Below, piece after piece: positions 51,183 to 61,100 of a DNA stretch of 64,000 nucleotides (positions are counted from its first letter, which is position 1; each line of letters opens with the position of its first letter). A program made the translations under genes and the position numbers. Origin of the DNA: an uncultured Prevotella sp. (GTDB lineage Bacteria > Bacteroidota > Bacteroidia > Bacteroidales > Bacteroidaceae); the NCBI GenBank assembly GCA_902800365.1, contig CADCEF010000020.1, positions 1 through 64,000 on the forward strand, written 5' to 3'. Below the pieces are notes generated by a model. That model saw only the letters and a program-made list of their open reading frames with translations, made no database searches and was not told the origin of the DNA.

Positions 51183-52400
51183 ATGTCAAAGGTTGATCTG
51201 ATTATCATCGGCGCGGGCCCAGGCGGTTACCGCGCCGCTGAATATGCAGCCAAGCAAGGCCTGAAGGTTGTTATCTTCGAGGGCTCTGAGGTTGGTGGTA
51301 CATGTCTTAATGTGGGTTGTATTCCTACTAAGACTTACGTGCATAGCTCCACTTTTGATGAAGCCCGTGAGCGTATGGCAGCAGTTGTAGCCCAACTTCG
51401 TCAGGGTGTTGAGGGCATTCTTTCGCATCCTAACATCACACTGGTTCGTGAAAAGGGCGTGTTTACAGATGCTCATACCGTTGGCGATTACACCGCTGAT
51501 AACATCATTATTGCTACAGGTTCTGAAACAAAATGGCTTCCCATCAAGGGTAGTGATGATCCTCGTGTGGTTGATTCTACAGGTTTTCTTCAGCTGGAAA
51601 CTCTGCCCAAGCGTCTTGCTATTATCGGTGCAGGAGTTATTGGCATGGAGTTCGCCTCTGTGTTCAATCGTTTTGGTTCTGAGGTAACGGTAATTGAGTA
51701 TCTTAAGGAATGCTTACCAGCTCTTGATAGCGATATCGCCAAGCGTCTGCGCAAGTATCTGGAAAAGCAAGGCATCACCTTCAAGATGAAGACTGCCGTA
51801 GAGAATATTGCAGATATTGAAGCCGATGTGATTCTGATGGCTACAGGCAGAAAGCCTTGTGTGCAAGCCGACTTTGCCAATGCTGGTATTGAATACGATG
51901 AGCGCAAAGGTGTTACTGTTGATGAGAATTTTAAGACAACCGTGAATGGCATCTATGCCATTGGTGATGTCAACGGCCGTCAGATGCTGGCTCATGCTGC
52001 AGAGATGCAAGCCATCCGTGCCGTGAACCAGATTATAGGAAAGAAAGATGCAATCGATTTCGGCATCATGCCAGCTGCGATATTCACCCAACCAGAAGCT
52101 GCCTGTGTTGGTCCTACAGAGGATCAGCTTAAGGAGCAGGGAATCGCCTATGAGTGCAAGAAGTCATTTTGGCGTGCCAATGGTAAAGCCATGGCTATGA
52201 ATGAAACCGAAGGCATGTTGAAACTATTTGTTTCACCTGTTGGTCTCATCCTTGGTTGTCATGCCTACGGAGCTCATTCAGCCGACATCGTCCAAGAAGT
52301 AAGTGTGCTGATGTGTAAACACACCACTATCGCCGAACTCGCCGATATGGTTCATATCCATCCTACACTCTCCGAGATTCTGAAAACCGCTGTAGATTGA
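51183..52400 (+). CDS. lpd: Dihydrolipoyl dehydrogenase (compact form)
   Basis: A 405-aa flavoprotein (L protein) that reoxidises dihydrolipoyl-GcvH with NAD. FAD site IIGAGPGGYRAAEYAA, redox pair GGTCLNVGCIPTK (C41, C46), NAD site IIGAGVIGMEFAS, FAD site GIYAIGDVNG, and C-terminal HIHPTLSE with the catalytic His-Glu. It is about 50 residues shorter than usual, mostly through loss in the 60-100 region, but every catalytic element is there. It is the last gene of the operon; the terminator stem starts before its stop codon. Confidence 0.94.
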   Translation: MSKVDLIIIGAGPGGYRAAEYAAKQGLKVVIFEGSEVGGTCLNVGCIPTKTYVHSSTFDEARERMAAVVAQLRQGVEGILSHPNITLVREKGVFTDAHTVGDYTADNIIIATGSETKWLPIKGSDDPRVVDSTGFLQLETLPKRLAIIGAGVIGMEFASVFNRFGSEVTVIEYLKECLPALDSDIAKRLRKYLEKQGITFKMKTAVENIADIEADVILMATGRKPCVQADFANAGIEYDERKGVTVDENFKTTVNGIYAIGDVNGRQMLAHAAEMQAIRAVNQIIGKKDAIDFGIMPAAIFTQPEAACVGPTEDQLKEQGIAYECKKSFWRANGKAMAMNETEGMLKLFVSPVGLILGCHAYGAHSADIVQEVSVLMCKHTTIAELADMVHIHPTLSEILKTAVD

Positions 52401-52426
52401 TTTCTACAGCGTTTTTTGTTTTTTTT
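52388..52426 (+). terminator. Terminator of the glycine cleavage operon
   Basis: CGCTGTAGA (52388-52396) pairs perfectly with TCTACAGCG (52403-52411), then TTTTTTGTTTTTTTT. The stem includes the last codons of lpd. Confidence 0.93.
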
Positions 52427-52698
52427 CTCTCATCTCTCACATAATCTCTCAAAACCCGCATAAACACAGGCCTTCAGCGATAGTGGAGATTTTCAAAATC
52501 CCTCCCTAATCTCTCAAGAATCCCTCACAATTCTCTCAAAATACAACTCAAAATTCTAAATCATTCATCATTATTATGATTTGATGGAGGGTTATATGAG
52601 AGATTCTTGAGAGATTAGGGAGGGATTCCAAACATCTCTCATGCCCTGCAAAGCCTTTGTACACGGACGTTTCAGAAGATTTTGTGAGAGATGAGAGA
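52426..52698. repeat. Nested inverted repeat, MITE-like
   Basis: Outer arms 52426-52440 and 52684-52698 are a perfect 15-bp inverted repeat. Inner arms 52497-52522 and 52602-52627 are a perfect 26-bp inverted repeat around a 79-bp loop. The top-strand left half is pyrimidine-rich, with many ATCTCTCA/CTCTCAA units. There is no ORF. Confidence 0.85.
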
Positions 52699-52768
52699 TT
52701 TTTTCGTAAAACTTTTAAAAATCTCATTTATAACATCACAAAGTCTGCCTAAATAATAACAAAAACCA

Positions 52769-52849
52769 TTCCCAGTAAGGGAACATTTCATTCCCAACGT
52801 GGGAACAATTCATTCCCAACATGGGAACATTTCATTCCCAACGTGGGAA
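52769..52849. repeat. Four palindromes phased at 22 bp
   Basis: 15-bp palindromes TTCCC-5 nt-GGGAA start at 52769, 52791, 52813 and 52835, exactly 22 bp apart. The centres are AGTAA, AACGT, AACAT and AACGT; the 7-bp spacers are similar (for example CATTTCA). It lies between the 3' ends of lpd and purN. Confidence 0.9.
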
Positions 52850-52865
52850 TAAATTCCAATGCAAA

Positions 52866-53432
52866 TCAGAGTTTCTTTAATACTTCCTCTACAACTTTGG
52901 GGAAGTATTTCATTTCCAGTTGGTGCTCTTTCTCGGCGATGTCATCGGCAGTGTCATTGGGAGAAATAGCTACCTTGTATTGGGCGATAATCTCGCCTGA
53001 ATCGCATACGGGTGTTACCCAATGAACAGTCATACCGGTCTCGGTTTCACCAGCAGCTTTTACTGCCTCGTGCACATGGTGACCCCACATACCTTTGCCG
53101 CCGTACTTGGGCAATAGGGCAGGGTGGATGTTAATGATGCGGTGTGGATAGGCATCGATAAGAAAGCTTGGTACCAAAGGCAAGAAGCCTGCCAATACGA
53201 TAAAGTCTATGCCGTATTTCTTGAGTAATGGCATCATTACATCAGGATTGTTAAGCTCGGCTTTTGGGGTGACTGCTGTAGGAACGCCAAGGTTCTCAGC
53301 ACGAACTAATGCGTAGGCATCAAACTTATTGCTGACTACGAGAGCGCAATTCACACTCTCGGAGCCAGCAAAGTATTTTATCAGGTTCTCGCAGTTAGTA
53401 CCACTGCCAGAAACGAAAATCGCTATGTTCAC
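52866..53432 (-). CDS. purN: Phosphoribosylglycinamide formyltransferase
   Basis: A 188-aa enzyme of purine synthesis that moves a formyl group from 10-formyl-tetrahydrofolate to GAR. It begins MNIAIFVSGSGTNCENLI; the active site INIHPALLPKYGG (Asn, His) and HWVTPVCDSGEI (Asp) are intact. The one-carbon units it consumes can come from the glycine cleavage operon opposite, although the genes are convergent. It is transcribed after ddh (6-bp gap). Confidence 0.95.
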   Translation of the reverse strand: MNIAIFVSGSGTNCENLIKYFAGSESVNCALVVSNKFDAYALVRAENLGVPTAVTPKAELNNPDVMMPLLKKYGIDFIVLAGFLPLVPSFLIDAYPHRIINIHPALLPKYGGKGMWGHHVHEAVKAAGETETGMTVHWVTPVCDSGEIIAQYKVAISPNDTADDIAEKEHQLEMKYFPKVVEEVLKKL

Positions 53433-53438
53433 AATATA

Positions 53439-54338
53439 TTAAACAAGGTGCTCAACTAAATCTGCACGATCGCCTGGAAGCATATCGATTACTGGAATCT
53501 CAATCATAGTGTAGCATCCTGGCTCAAGGCGCATTGAAGCACGAGCCACGTTAACAAGTACCTGACCAGTGAGTGCAGGGTTGTTGATGCTCATATTGAA
53601 CTCAAGACGCTGGTTCTGAGTCTTACCGCTCACACCCTTGCGTACCAGATTTACACCGTGACCCATATCACGAACATCGTCAACGCTCTCAACCTGGAAA
53701 ACGTGAGTCTCGTCGCTTGCGAAGTATGGATCGGCCTTGATAGCCTTTGTAACCTCTTCGAGTTTAGCACCATCCTCAAGCTCAACGTAAACCATACGAC
53801 GATGGATGCCCTCGCCAAGAGGGATAGTCATAGAAAGTGCGTTCTTAACGCCCTCCTTTGAGCGTACGCAAACGCTGTGGCCCATTGACATACCAGGACC
53901 GAAGTTGGTATAGCTCAGACCCTTTGGAGCCAAGCTCTGCATAAGTGTACGTACTATAGAGTCGGAACCTGGATCCCATCCTGCTGCGATAACGCTAACA
54001 GTGTTTGTCTCCTTGTTCAGCTTCATCAGGCGCTCGCGATAGCCACGAATCTGTGTGTGGATATCGAAAGAGTCGACAGTGTTGATGCCCAGAGGCAGAA
54101 TCTGATTAGCATACTCCTCGCAGCTACGTGTTGGGGTGGCAAGGATTGCTACGTCAACATCCTTAAGCTCGCGGATGTCTTTTACTACGTCATACTGTGC
54201 TAGTTCAGCTGGCTTGTTCTCGGCACCGTTACGACGAACGATACCTGCTACTTCAAAGTCGGGAGCTGTCTCGAGAGCCTCGAGAGCGTACTTACCGATG
54301 TTGCCGTAACCTACTACGGCTGCTCTGATTTTCTTCAT
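53439..54338 (-). CDS. ddh: meso-Diaminopimelate dehydrogenase
   Basis: A 299-aa NADPH-dependent enzyme that reductively aminates L-2-amino-6-oxopimelate in one step to meso-diaminopimelate, for peptidoglycan and lysine. It has the nucleotide-binding start IRAAVVGYGNIGKYALEAL, then TPTRSCEEYANQILPLGINTVDSFDIH, AAGWDPGSDSIVR and GPGMSMGHSVCVRSKEGV. Complete. A weak -7 box (TACTTTTG, 54388-54381) lies upstream. It leads the pair with purN. Confidence 0.95.
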   Translation of the reverse strand: MKKIRAAVVGYGNIGKYALEALETAPDFEVAGIVRRNGAENKPAELAQYDVVKDIRELKDVDVAILATPTRSCEEYANQILPLGINTVDSFDIHTQIRGYRERLMKLNKETNTVSVIAAGWDPGSDSIVRTLMQSLAPKGLSYTNFGPGMSMGHSVCVRSKEGVKNALSMTIPLGEGIHRRMVYVELEDGAKLEEVTKAIKADPYFASDETHVFQVESVDDVRDMGHGVNLVRKGVSGKTQNQRLEFNMSINNPALTGQVLVNVARASMRLEPGCYTMIEIPVIDMLPGDRADLVEHLV

Positions 54339-54380
54339 GTTTTATTATTTGTTTGTTTGAATTTTCTTTGTTTGCGCTTG

Positions 54381-54388
54381 CAAAAGTA
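54381..54388 (-). promoter_or_regulatory. Candidate -7 box for ddh-purN
   Basis: The minus strand reads TACTTTTG 42 bp before the ddh start. No -33 TTTG is evident. Confidence 0.4.
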
Positions 54389-54538
54389 ATGCTTTTATAT
54401 TAATTACATAACATTTTGACGGCTAAAATTATCTAAAAACTTTCATTTTGTGATAAATTGCAACTTATTGGCATCTAAATACAATAAATTATAACCATTC
54501 GGCGTTTAAAATAATGTATATATACAAAATTGAAAGTT

Positions 54539-55141
54539 ATGATAGAATACATCAAGGGTGAACTGACCGAGTTAACCCCTGCTTTAGCAACCATTGAGGC
54601 AGCAGGAATCGGTTATGGCTTGAACATATCGTTAAACACGTTCAGCGCCATTCAAGGAAAGAAAGAAGTGAAACTCTACGTCTACGAGGCCATTCGCGAA
54701 GATGCACATCTGCTATATGGGTTTGTTAATAAGAAGGAACGCGAGATGTTTCTCTTGCTGATAACTGTTAGTGGAGTTGGTGCTAATACGGCCCGAATGA
54801 TGCTGTCGGGTATGAGTGTAGCAGAGCTTTGTAATGCTATATCTACAGGCAATGCAAAGCTTATACAGGGTATAAAGGGCATAGGTAAGATGACTGCCCA
54901 ACGCATTATTGTTGACCTTCGCGACAAGATTGTCACGCTTGGAATCTCTGACGAGATACCTGCGGGTGGACAGATGCAGACACCTGTTAACAATCAGGTT
55001 AAGGATGAGGCTATTGCCGCCCTTACTATGCTTGGTTTCGCCCCGGCTCCTACCCAGAAGGTTGTGCTGCAAATCCTGCAGGAACAGCCTAATGCCCCTG
55101 TTGAACAAGTGGTAAAACTCGCCTTGAAACAAATTAAATAA
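54539..55141 (+). CDS. ruvA: Holliday junction branch migration protein RuvA
   Basis: A 200-aa DNA repair protein that binds Holliday junctions and loads RuvB. The ATG at 54539 ([12 protein letters not shown]) is preferred over an upstream TTG. The OB domain is at 1-63; the HhH domain carries [19 protein letters not shown] and [22 protein letters not shown]; the C-terminal domain III is at about 150-200 ([12 protein letters not shown]). The 6-bp gap to sprA repeats the ruvA-sprA order known in other Bacteroidetes. Confidence 0.96.
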   Translation: MIEYIKGELTELTPALATIEAAGIGYGLNISLNTFSAIQGKKEVKLYVYEAIREDAHLLYGFVNKKEREMFLLLITVSGVGANTARMMLSGMSVAELCNAISTGNAKLIQGIKGIGKMTAQRIIVDLRDKIVTLGISDEIPAGGQMQTPVNNQVKDEAIAALTMLGFAPAPTQKVVLQILQEQPNAPVEQVVKLALKQIK

Positions 55142-55147
55142 TTTAAT

Positions 55148-58100
55148 TTGAGGCGGATTGTAGGGATTATTGTGGCTTTTTTGTTCGCGTGCGTGGGCGC
55201 GTGGGCACAGAAGCAGGACTCTCTGAAGGCGCGTTATCGCATTCAGAAAACTGCCCCTGTGATTGTTCACGACCTCGACAGCTCGGCTATCGACCTCAAA
55301 ATGCCTCCCAACATCCGCCAGACAGTTGAGTACGACGACTCGCTGAACGTATATTACATCGGCTCAAAGCTGGGCGACTCTTATCTCAATGCCCCCATAC
55401 TGATGACTCCCGAGGAGTATCGACAGTGGGTTGAGAAGCGTGCGCTTAACGACTTCTTCCACAAGAAGAATGCTGAGAACACAAAGAACGCAGGCAAGGA
55501 TAAGTTCGATTTTATGGATATGCACTTCGACTTGGGTCCAGCCGAAAAGATTTTCGGCCCAGGTGGTGTGCGCATAAAGACTCAGGGAACTGCCGAGCTG
55601 AAGATAGGCGGAAACATAAAGAAGACCGACAATCCATCGCTGCCTATACGTAACCGCAAGACTACAGCCTTTGACTTTGACGAGAAGATTAATCTGAATC
55701 TTAACGGAAAGGTGGGCGACAAGGTTAACATGAACCTGAACTACAACACTGATGCAACATTTGATTTCGACTCACAGAACCTGAAACTGAAGTACGAAGG
55801 TAAGGAAGACGAGATTATAAAACTTGTTGAGGCAGGAAACGTTAGCTTCCCGTCAAACAACTCGCTGGTTAAGGGCGCAAGCAGCCTGTTTGGAGTGCGT
55901 ACAGATATGCAGTTCGGAAAATTGAAACTGCAGACGGTTCTATCGCAGAAGAAATCAACAACCAAGAGTGTTTCGTCGAAGGGTGGAACACAGACCACTG
56001 CCTTTGAGATGGATGTGGCCGATTATGAAGAAAACCGCCACTTCTTCCTCTCACACTACTTCCGTAATCACTATGATCAGGCTATGTCAACCCTGCCCAA
56101 TATTACCACAGGCATCGAGATAAACCGCATAGAAATCTGGGTTACAAATAAAACCGGAACAACATCGAATACCCGTAATATTATTGCCGTTGCCAACCTT
56201 GGCGAGAGTGGTCAGAGTGTGCCAAGTAACAATACCGATGGACTGTATAATATGCTGTCCACCCAGTATGCCGATGCACGCGATATTGATCAGACAAACA
56301 CGGTCCTTTCTAATATCTCCGACTTTGAGAGCGGACGCGATTACGAGAAGCTTGCAAGTGCCCGATTGCTTACATCATCAGAGTACACCATCAATAAGGG
56401 GCTCGGATATATTTCACTGAAGTCTGGCCTGCAAACTGACCAGGTTCTGGCCGTTGCATTCGAGTTTACATCGGGTGGCGTTACCTATAAGGTTGGTGAG
56501 TTTGCTGCCGACATCACTGAAACATCAAAGGCTCTCTACGTAAAGGCTCTGAAGAATACTTCAAATAATCCTCAGCAGGCCAACTGGCATCTGATGATGA
56601 AGAACGTGTATTATCTGGCTTCAAGAGTAGAGAAGACCAAGTTCCGTTTGGATATCAAATACCAGAGCGATACAGCTGGCGTTTATCTTACTTACATCCC
56701 TGATCAGCGCGTAAAGAGCACCACACTGCTGAAGATGTTGGGTTGCGACCGCTTGGATAATAACAATAAACTGCACCCCAACGGATATTTCGACTTTGTT
56801 GAGGGGTATACTGTTAGCGATGGTCGTGTGTTCCTGCCTTCATCCGAGCCTTTTGGAGCTTATCTGCGCAAACAACTGGTTAACGGTGGCCTTCCCGTAT
56901 CTGAGGCAGAGAAGTATGTTTTCAGCGAATTGTACGATAGCACAAAGACCGTTGCTAAGCTGGTGGCCGAGAAGGATAAGTATATGCTGATAGGTCAGTA
57001 CAAAGGCTCGTCGGCCAATGTCATTTCTCTTGGCGCATATAATGTTCCTCGTGGTTCGGTGGTAGTAACGGCTGGTGGAGTTGTGCTTAACGAGGGTTCT
57101 GATTACTCTGTGGATTACTCGGCAGGTGAGGTTACAATCCTGAATCAGAGCATCATAGATGCTGGTACCAACGTAAGTGTATCGCTCGAGTCGGATACCG
57201 AATATGGCATGCAGCGCAAAACGATGTTGGGACTCAACTGGGAGTACGAGTTGTCGAAGAGTCTGCAGATAGGTGGTACAATAATGCATCTTCACGAGCA
57301 GGCACTTACATCGAAGGTTAACATGGGCGAAGAACCGCTGAGCAACACCATCTGGGGACTGAATGTCAACTGGAAACAGGAGTCGCAATGGCTCACATCG
57401 ATGCTTAACAAGATACCGTTCCTGCACGTAAAGCAGCCTTCTCACATATCGTTTACTGGTGAGTTCGCACAGCTGATAGCTGGTACTGCTCGTGGCACTC
57501 AGGATAATGCATCGTATGTGGATGATTTCGAGAATACCAAGAGCTATCTCGATATGAGTAATCCTAAGGAGTGGACGCTGTCGAGTGTGCCATCGATGTT
57601 TACAGAGAGTGGCGATAAGACAGGTGTCACCAGCGGCTATAATCGAGCCCTGTTGGCATGGTATAATGTAGACCCAATCTTCACCCGCCGCAGTTCTACT
57701 CTGACGCCAGCCCATATCAAGAGCGATCTTGATCAGCTGTCGAACCACTATGTACGCGAGGTGTATGTAAAAGAGCTCTATCCTAATCGTGACCAGAGCA
57801 CTTATAACGGCGCTACCTCTACGCTTCCAATACTTAATCTTGCATACTATCCACAGGAGCGTGGACCTTACAACCTTTCGCTCTCTCTAAACAGCGATGG
57901 TCGTTTGCTTAACCCTGAAACTAAGTGGGGAGGAATGATGCGCAAAATAGATACCAACGATTTCGAACAAGCCAATATTGAATATATTGAGTTCTGGCTG
58001 CTCGATCCGTTTATCTATACCCGTCAGGAAGGAACTGCTACCGACTATGCTGGTGACCTCTATTTCAACCTTGGTGAGGTGAGCGAGGATATACTTCGTG

Positions 58101-61100
58101 ATGGCAAGAAATTCTATGAGAGTGGTATGCCCGTTGACGGTAGTCAGAATTATACCACTACCCAGTGGGGAAAAATCCCCGTACAGGCAACACAGACCTA
58201 CGCCTTTGCTACTACAATAGGCTCACGCAAGAAGCAGGATACAGGTTTCAATGGTCTTACCGACGAAGAGGAACAGCAGTATGGAGCATATAGTGAGTGG
58301 CTCAACTCAGTGGGTGCGATTGTTAGTAATGACAGTATTATGCAGGCATGGCGCAAAGACCCAGCTGGCGATGACTATCACTACTTCCGCGGTTCTGACT
58401 TCGATAGCGAACGCAAGAGCATTCTGGATCGTTACAAGCGTATAAATAATCCACAAGGCAACTCGCCCGAAACCGAGGATCAGACAGAATCGTATGATAC
58501 CAGCTACAAGAGCGGACCAGATGTAGAAGATATAAACCAAGACTACACATTGAACGAATACGAGCGCTACTATCAGTACAAGGTGCGCATCTCGCCCGAG
58601 ATTCTTGACGCCTATCGTAAAGGTGCAGCGCCAGCCGATTGCTTCATAACTGATATGCGTACCAGCAGTGTTAAGCTTCGTAATGGCGATACCACCAGTG
58701 TTAACTGGTATCAGTTCCGCATACCGCTTACAGAGTATGAGCGCAAGGTTGGCTCAATCAGCGATTTCACCAGCGTGCGCTTTATGCGTATGTTCCTGTC
58801 AGGATTCCAAAAGCCGATAGTACTGCGTTTTGGCTCGCTCGATCTTGTACGCGGAGAGTGGCGTATTTATAAACAGAGTCTGGGAACAGGTGCTGAGAGT
58901 GGTGTGCTTGAGGTTAGCGCTGTAAACATCGAGGAGAACAACGATAAGACACCTGTAAACTATGTCCTGCCTCCAGGCATCAGTCGTGTCACCGACCCAT
59001 CACAGCCACAGTTGGTTGAGAACAATGAGCAGGCACTGAATATGGTTGTTAAGGATCTGCAGCATGGTGAGTCGAAGGCCGTTTATCGTAACATAAACCT
59101 CGATTTGCGCCAGTATAAACACATGCAGATGTTTGTTCATGCCAACCATCTGGTGCCTGATGCTACAAGACTTCAGGACAACCAGTTGGCCGTGTTCGTG
59201 CGTATGGGTAGCGACTATAAAAACAACTACTACGAGTACGAGATCCCACTTGAGCTTACTCCCGATCGTAGTGACTATAGTAAGTATTCAATGGCCGACA
59301 GACGCATGGTATGGCCTCAGGAAAATATGCTTGACGTTAACCTTGACGTGTTTACCCATCTCAAGAAAGCCCGTAATATGGCTAAGGCTCAAGGTATAGG
59401 TGGTTATAATCAGGTCTACAGCGATTATGATCCCGATCGTCCTGGTAATAAGATCAGTATCCTTGGTAATCCTACGTTAGGCGAGGTGAAGGTTATGATG
59501 ATTGGTGTGCGTAACATCTCTGGTGATGTTAAGTCGGGTGAAGTTTGGGTTAACGAACTGAGGTTGATGGATAGTAATAACGATGGTGGATGGGCAGCAT
59601 CGGGAACTATGAATGTGCAGTTGTCTGATTTCGGTTCAGTAAACCTTTCTGGCCGATACATCAGCGATGGTTTCGGTGGACTCGAGGAGAGTGTTACTCA
59701 GCGTTCCACCGATACGCAGAAAGAGTATTCGGTTACAGCCCAGTTTGAGCTTGGTAAATTCTTCCCCGACAAAGCCAAGGTGTCTGCACCCGTTTACTAC
59801 TCGGTTAGTCATCAGGAAATACGTCCGCGCTATAATCCATTGGATTCTGATATGCGACTCAGCGATGCTTTGGAGAGTGCTGCCAATCAGCATGAACGCG
59901 ATAGCATAGAGAGCATTGCTGTAACTAAGACGCGCAACACAAACTTCTCGCTGTCGAATCTGCGTTGGGGTCTAAAGACCAAGCGTCACCCCATGCCTTA
60001 CGATCCTGCTAACTTCTCGTTCTCATATAGTCATTCTCATCGCAATACATCAGGCAAGACTACCGTTTACGAGAAAGAAGACCAATGGCGTGGAGCACTT
60101 AACTACAGCTACTCGCCAGTATATAAGTCATGGGAGCCGTTCAAGAAACTGAAAGGTAAGTCGAAGTGGCTTAATTTTCCAAAATCGCTTAGCTTTAACT
60201 ACCTGCCCCAGAGCGTGGCATTCAACACAGAGATGACCCGTAACTACTATGAGTTGCAGGAGCGCGATCTTGAAAGCATCGAGAACCAGAACCTGCCGCT
60301 AACCTTCTCAGAACAGTTCCTGTGGAATCGTGATTTCTCTTTGCGATGGGATTTTACCAAAAATCTCCACTTCAGCTTCCAGTCGGCTACCCGAGCTGAG
60401 ATTGAAGAGCCTTATACACCTATCAACAAGGACCTCTATCCCGACCAGTATGTGGCTTGGAAGGATTCGGTTAAACAGAGTATACTCAACTGGGGTACAC
60501 CACTTGACTATCAGCAGCAGGTTTCTGCATCTTATCAGTTGCCGCTCAACAAACTGCCTATCTTTGATTGGCTGAACGCCGATGCTTCGTACACCGCGAA
60601 ATATACATGGGTTCGCGGTACAGAACTTGAGGATGGAACAAGTCTTGGTAACACCATCACCAGTAATCGTAACATCAACATCAACAGTGCGCTGAATCTT
60701 GAAACACTCTATAATCATATTCCGTTCCTTAAGAAGGTAAACGATCGGTTCAAGAAGTCGGCATCAACTAAGAAGAATGCTAATAACAAGCAGAATACAA
60801 AGAAATCAGCATCGCCATCAAAAGTTGCGGCCAATCAGAAGTCTGGTGCCAAGGATTCGGTAAAGGTGAAGCGCGATATCGAAGCCGAATGGTGGTACAA
60901 ACCTGCCCAAAGTGTGGCCAGACTGCTCATGATGGTTCGCAGCGTAAACATCAGCTATCGCACACAGTACTCTATGCTATTGCCTGGATTTATGCCAAAT
61001 GTAGGCGATATGCTTGGACAGAATAAATCGGGTGGTGCATTGGCACCTGGTCTCGACTTTGCATTCGGTCTGATGGGCGATGGATATATCGATAAAGCAA

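Noticed and set aside
51183-52400. Short lpd as a truncated pseudogene
   Set aside because: All cofactor and catalytic motifs are present, the frame is intact from start to stop and the operon terminator follows directly.
52769-52849. CRISPR-like regular repeats
   Set aside because: Units are 15-bp palindromes with 7-bp similar spacers, far too short and uniform for a CRISPR array, and no cas gene is present.
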